Below are positions 62,045 to 64,000 of a DNA stretch of 64,000 bases, piece after piece (position 1 is the stretch's first letter; every line of letters starts with the position of its first letter). Origin of the DNA: Gilliamella apicola (GTDB taxonomy: Bacteria > Pseudomonadota > Gammaproteobacteria > Enterobacterales > Orbaceae); assembly GCF_003202915.1 (NCBI RefSeq), contig NZ_QGLP01000003.1:124001-188000 (forward strand), written 5' to 3'. A program made the translations under genes and the position numbers. The notes under the pieces were generated by a model, which worked only from the letters and a program-made list of their open reading frames with translations, was not told where the DNA came from and ran no database searches.

Positions 62045-64000
62045 ATGAGTAAAACCAATCTCGTCATTATTGGCAATGGGATGGTTGGACATCGTTTTGT
62101 CGAAGAAATTATCGACAAAATGCAGGCAGATAAGTTCAACATCACTATTTTTTGCCAAGAACCAAGAGTTGCTTACGATCGTGTTCATCTCTCTTCCTAT
62201 TTCTCAGGCCACAGCGCAGAAGCATTGTCTTTAGTTCGAGAAGGGTTATATCAAGAAAATGATATAAATATCTTACTTAATGAGCCGGTTATTTTAATTA
62301 ACCGACAATGTAAAGAAGTGCATTCACAAACAGGGCGTATAGTTCCCTATGATAAGTTGATTATTGCAACTGGATCTTATCCATGGGTACCACCAATTAA
62401 AGGTGCCGATGGTGCGAATTGTTTTGTTTATCGTACTATTGAAGATCTTGATGCTATTCGTGATTGTGCTAGCAATTGTAAAACCGGCGCTGTTGTTGGT
62501 GGTGGGTTGCTCGGGCTGGAAGCTGCCGGAGCGCTTAAGAATTTAGGCATTGAGACACATGTCGTTGAATTTGCACCAGTACTCATGGCGGAACAACTTG
62601 ATGCGATGGGCGGTGAGCAGTTACGTCGGAAAATTGAGGCGATGGGGGTTGGTGTTCATACCAGTAAAAATACCCAAGAAATTATTCATACTCCATCTGG
62701 TAAAATTATGCAATTTGCTGATGGTTCATCACTTGAAATTGATTTTATTGTTTTTTCAACCGGTATTCGACCTAGCGATCAATTAGCTAAAGCATGTGAG
62801 CTCGATATTGGCCCGCGTGGCGGGATTGTTGTTAATGATTATTGCCAAACATCCGATCCGGATATTTATGCTATTGGCGAATGCGCTTGTTGGCAAGGTA
62901 AAGTTTATGGCCTTGTAGCCCCAGGATACAAAATGGCACAGGTCGCTTTAGCCCATTTGAATGGCGAAAATGCTAAATTTGAAGGCGCTGATATGAGCGC
63001 TAAACTTAAATTATTGGGCGTCGATGTTGGCAGTATTGGTGATGCCAAAGCGAAGACGCTCGGTTGCCGGAGTTATGTTTACTTAGACGAAAATATTCCG
63101 GTCTATAAAAAATTAGTGGTTTCAAATGATAATAGTAAATTGCTTGGTGCTGTATTGGTCGGTGATACATCAGACTATAGTAATTTATTACAATTAATGC
63201 TTAATAATATGGATCTGCCAGAACATCCAGATAGCTTAATTTTACCTTCTCATGCCGGCGCTAAACCTGCATTAGGCGCAGATGCATTACCGGATAGCGC
63301 ACAAATTTGCTCATGTTTTGATGTGACGAAAGCGAAAATTGTTCAGGCTATTCATGCTGGTTGTCATACTGTCGCTGCAATTAAAGCTGAAACCAAAGCG
63401 GGTACTGGTTGTGGTGGTTGTATTCCGTTAGTAACACAAATCCTTAATTTGGAGTTAGCGAAACAAGGAATCGAAGTAAGCCATGCGCTTTGTGAACATT
63501 TTAACTATTCTCGCCAAGAACTTTTTCATTTAGTTCGGGTGGAAGGATTAACATCTTTTGATCAAGTGATAAAAAAACATGGTAGCGGTTATGGCTGTGA
63601 AGTTTGTAAACCAACAGTCGGTTCCATATTAGCGTCATGTTGGAATAATTATATTCTCAAACCTGATCTTGTGCCGTTACAAGATAGTAATGATATCTTT
63701 TTAGGTAACATCCAAAAAAATGGTACTTATTCAGTTATTCCGCGAAGTGCTGGTGGGGAAATTACCCCTGAAGGCTTAATTGCCATAGGGCAAATTGCTA
63801 GGAAATACAATCTGTATTCGAAAATTACCGGGTCTCAACGGATTGGTTTATTTGGTGCGCAAAAAGACGATCTTCCGGCGATTTGGAAAGAGCTCATTGC
63901 CGCTGGTTTTGAAAGTGGTCATGCCTATGCTAAGGCGTTGCGTATGGCTAAAACTTGTGTAGGTAGTACTTGGTGCCGTTTTGGGGTTGGCGATAGTGTT
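62045..64000 (+). CDS. nirB: NADH-dependent nitrite reductase large subunit (3' end outside window)
   Basis: 652 codons are visible, from ATG 62045 (TTTGGAGC upstream). FAD/NAD domains (VIIGNGMVGHRFVEEI, AVVGGGLLGLEAAGAL) are followed by the BFD-like [2Fe-2S] domain with CSCFDV and GCGGC. The start of the siroheme/[4Fe-4S] nitrite reductase domain follows; the window ends at the Cys-containing AKTCVGSTWCRFG. The full-length protein is about 850 residues. It reduces nitrite to ammonium in the cytoplasm during anaerobic growth. Confidence 0.95.
   Translation, partial: MSKTNLVIIGNGMVGHRFVEEIIDKMQADKFNITIFCQEPRVAYDRVHLSSYFSGHSAEALSLVREGLYQENDINILLNEPVILINRQCKEVHSQTGRIVPYDKLIIATGSYPWVPPIKGADGANCFVYRTIEDLDAIRDCASNCKTGAVVGGGLLGLEAAGALKNLGIETHVVEFAPVLMAEQLDAMGGEQLRRKIEAMGVGVHTSKNTQEIIHTPSGKIMQFADGSSLEIDFIVFSTGIRPSDQLAKACELDIGPRGGIVVNDYCQTSDPDIYAIGECACWQGKVYGLVAPGYKMAQVALAHLNGENAKFEGADMSAKLKLLGVDVGSIGDAKAKTLGCRSYVYLDENIPVYKKLVVSNDNSKLLGAVLVGDTSDYSNLLQLMLNNMDLPEHPDSLILPSHAGAKPALGADALPDSAQICSCFDVTKAKIVQAIHAGCHTVAAIKAETKAGTGCGGCIPLVTQILNLELAKQGIEVSHALCEHFNYSRQELFHLVRVEGLTSFDQVIKKHGSGYGCEVCKPTVGSILASCWNNYILKPDLVPLQDSNDIFLGNIQKNGTYSVIPRSAGGEITPEGLIAIGQIARKYNLYSKITGSQRIGLFGAQKDDLPAIWKELIAAGFESGHAYAKALRMAKTCVGSTWCRFGVGDSV

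Overview
The window is AT-rich gammaproteobacterial chromosome. The gene order slyX/slyD, slt-trpR, gntX-nfuA, iscRSUA-hscBA-fdx and S10-spc-alpha matches Enterobacterales/Pasteurellales-like genomes. The low GC, PpnP, TehB, galactitol PTS and arrays of secreted Sel1 proteins suggest an Orbaceae-type gut symbiont such as Gilliamella. That assignment is inference; no 16S rRNA gene or tRNA was seen.

Layout. 1-2018: the 5' part of a tyrosine/serine phosphatase (minus strand) and pepB. 2085-9857: a tandemly amplified locus of secreted Sel1-repeat genes. It holds four intact genes, one gene that has lost its start and signal peptide, and two collapsed pseudogenes. Three of the spacers are decayed copies of the 3' end of ppiA, whose complete copy closes the array at 9288-9857. 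10072-14712: gntX, nfuA, a rob-like regulator, trpR and slt. 14804-20092: the Isc iron-sulfur operon behind a paired IscR-type promoter. 20151-22284: the pseudouridine catabolic pair psuK-psuG behind a consensus CRP site.

22510-36526: the S10, spc and alpha ribosomal protein operons, with an S10 leader, a spc promoter and leader hairpin, secY, the alpha-operon S4-binding leader, rpoA and rplQ. 36527-39305: a gene-poor accessory stretch with broken coding fragments and one unrecognised four-helix membrane protein. 39306-44956: slyX, radC, slyD, ppnP, fabI, tehB, fmt (without def) and a small membrane protein. 45023-48873: an SLC13-type permease and poxB.

48970-58586: a sugar-acid and hexitol module. 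gntK-edd, with a GntR-type operator and CRP site, is divergent from a galactitol operon. The galactitol operon encodes PTS IIA, IIB and IIC, galactitol-1-phosphate dehydrogenase, a DeoR repressor, tagatose-6-phosphate kinase, class II aldolase and a HAD sugar phosphatase. Together these would convert galactitol to DHAP and glyceraldehyde-3-phosphate. 58909-61764: a MarR regulator with a membrane fusion protein and ABC-2 permease, but no ATPase gene; a near-identical 22-bp element precedes both MarR and the fusion protein. 62045-64000: the N-terminal part of nirB behind a perfect NarL/NarP-type 7-2-7 site.

The most unusual structure is the Sel1/ppiA locus, where the duplication history can be read from the relics between the genes.
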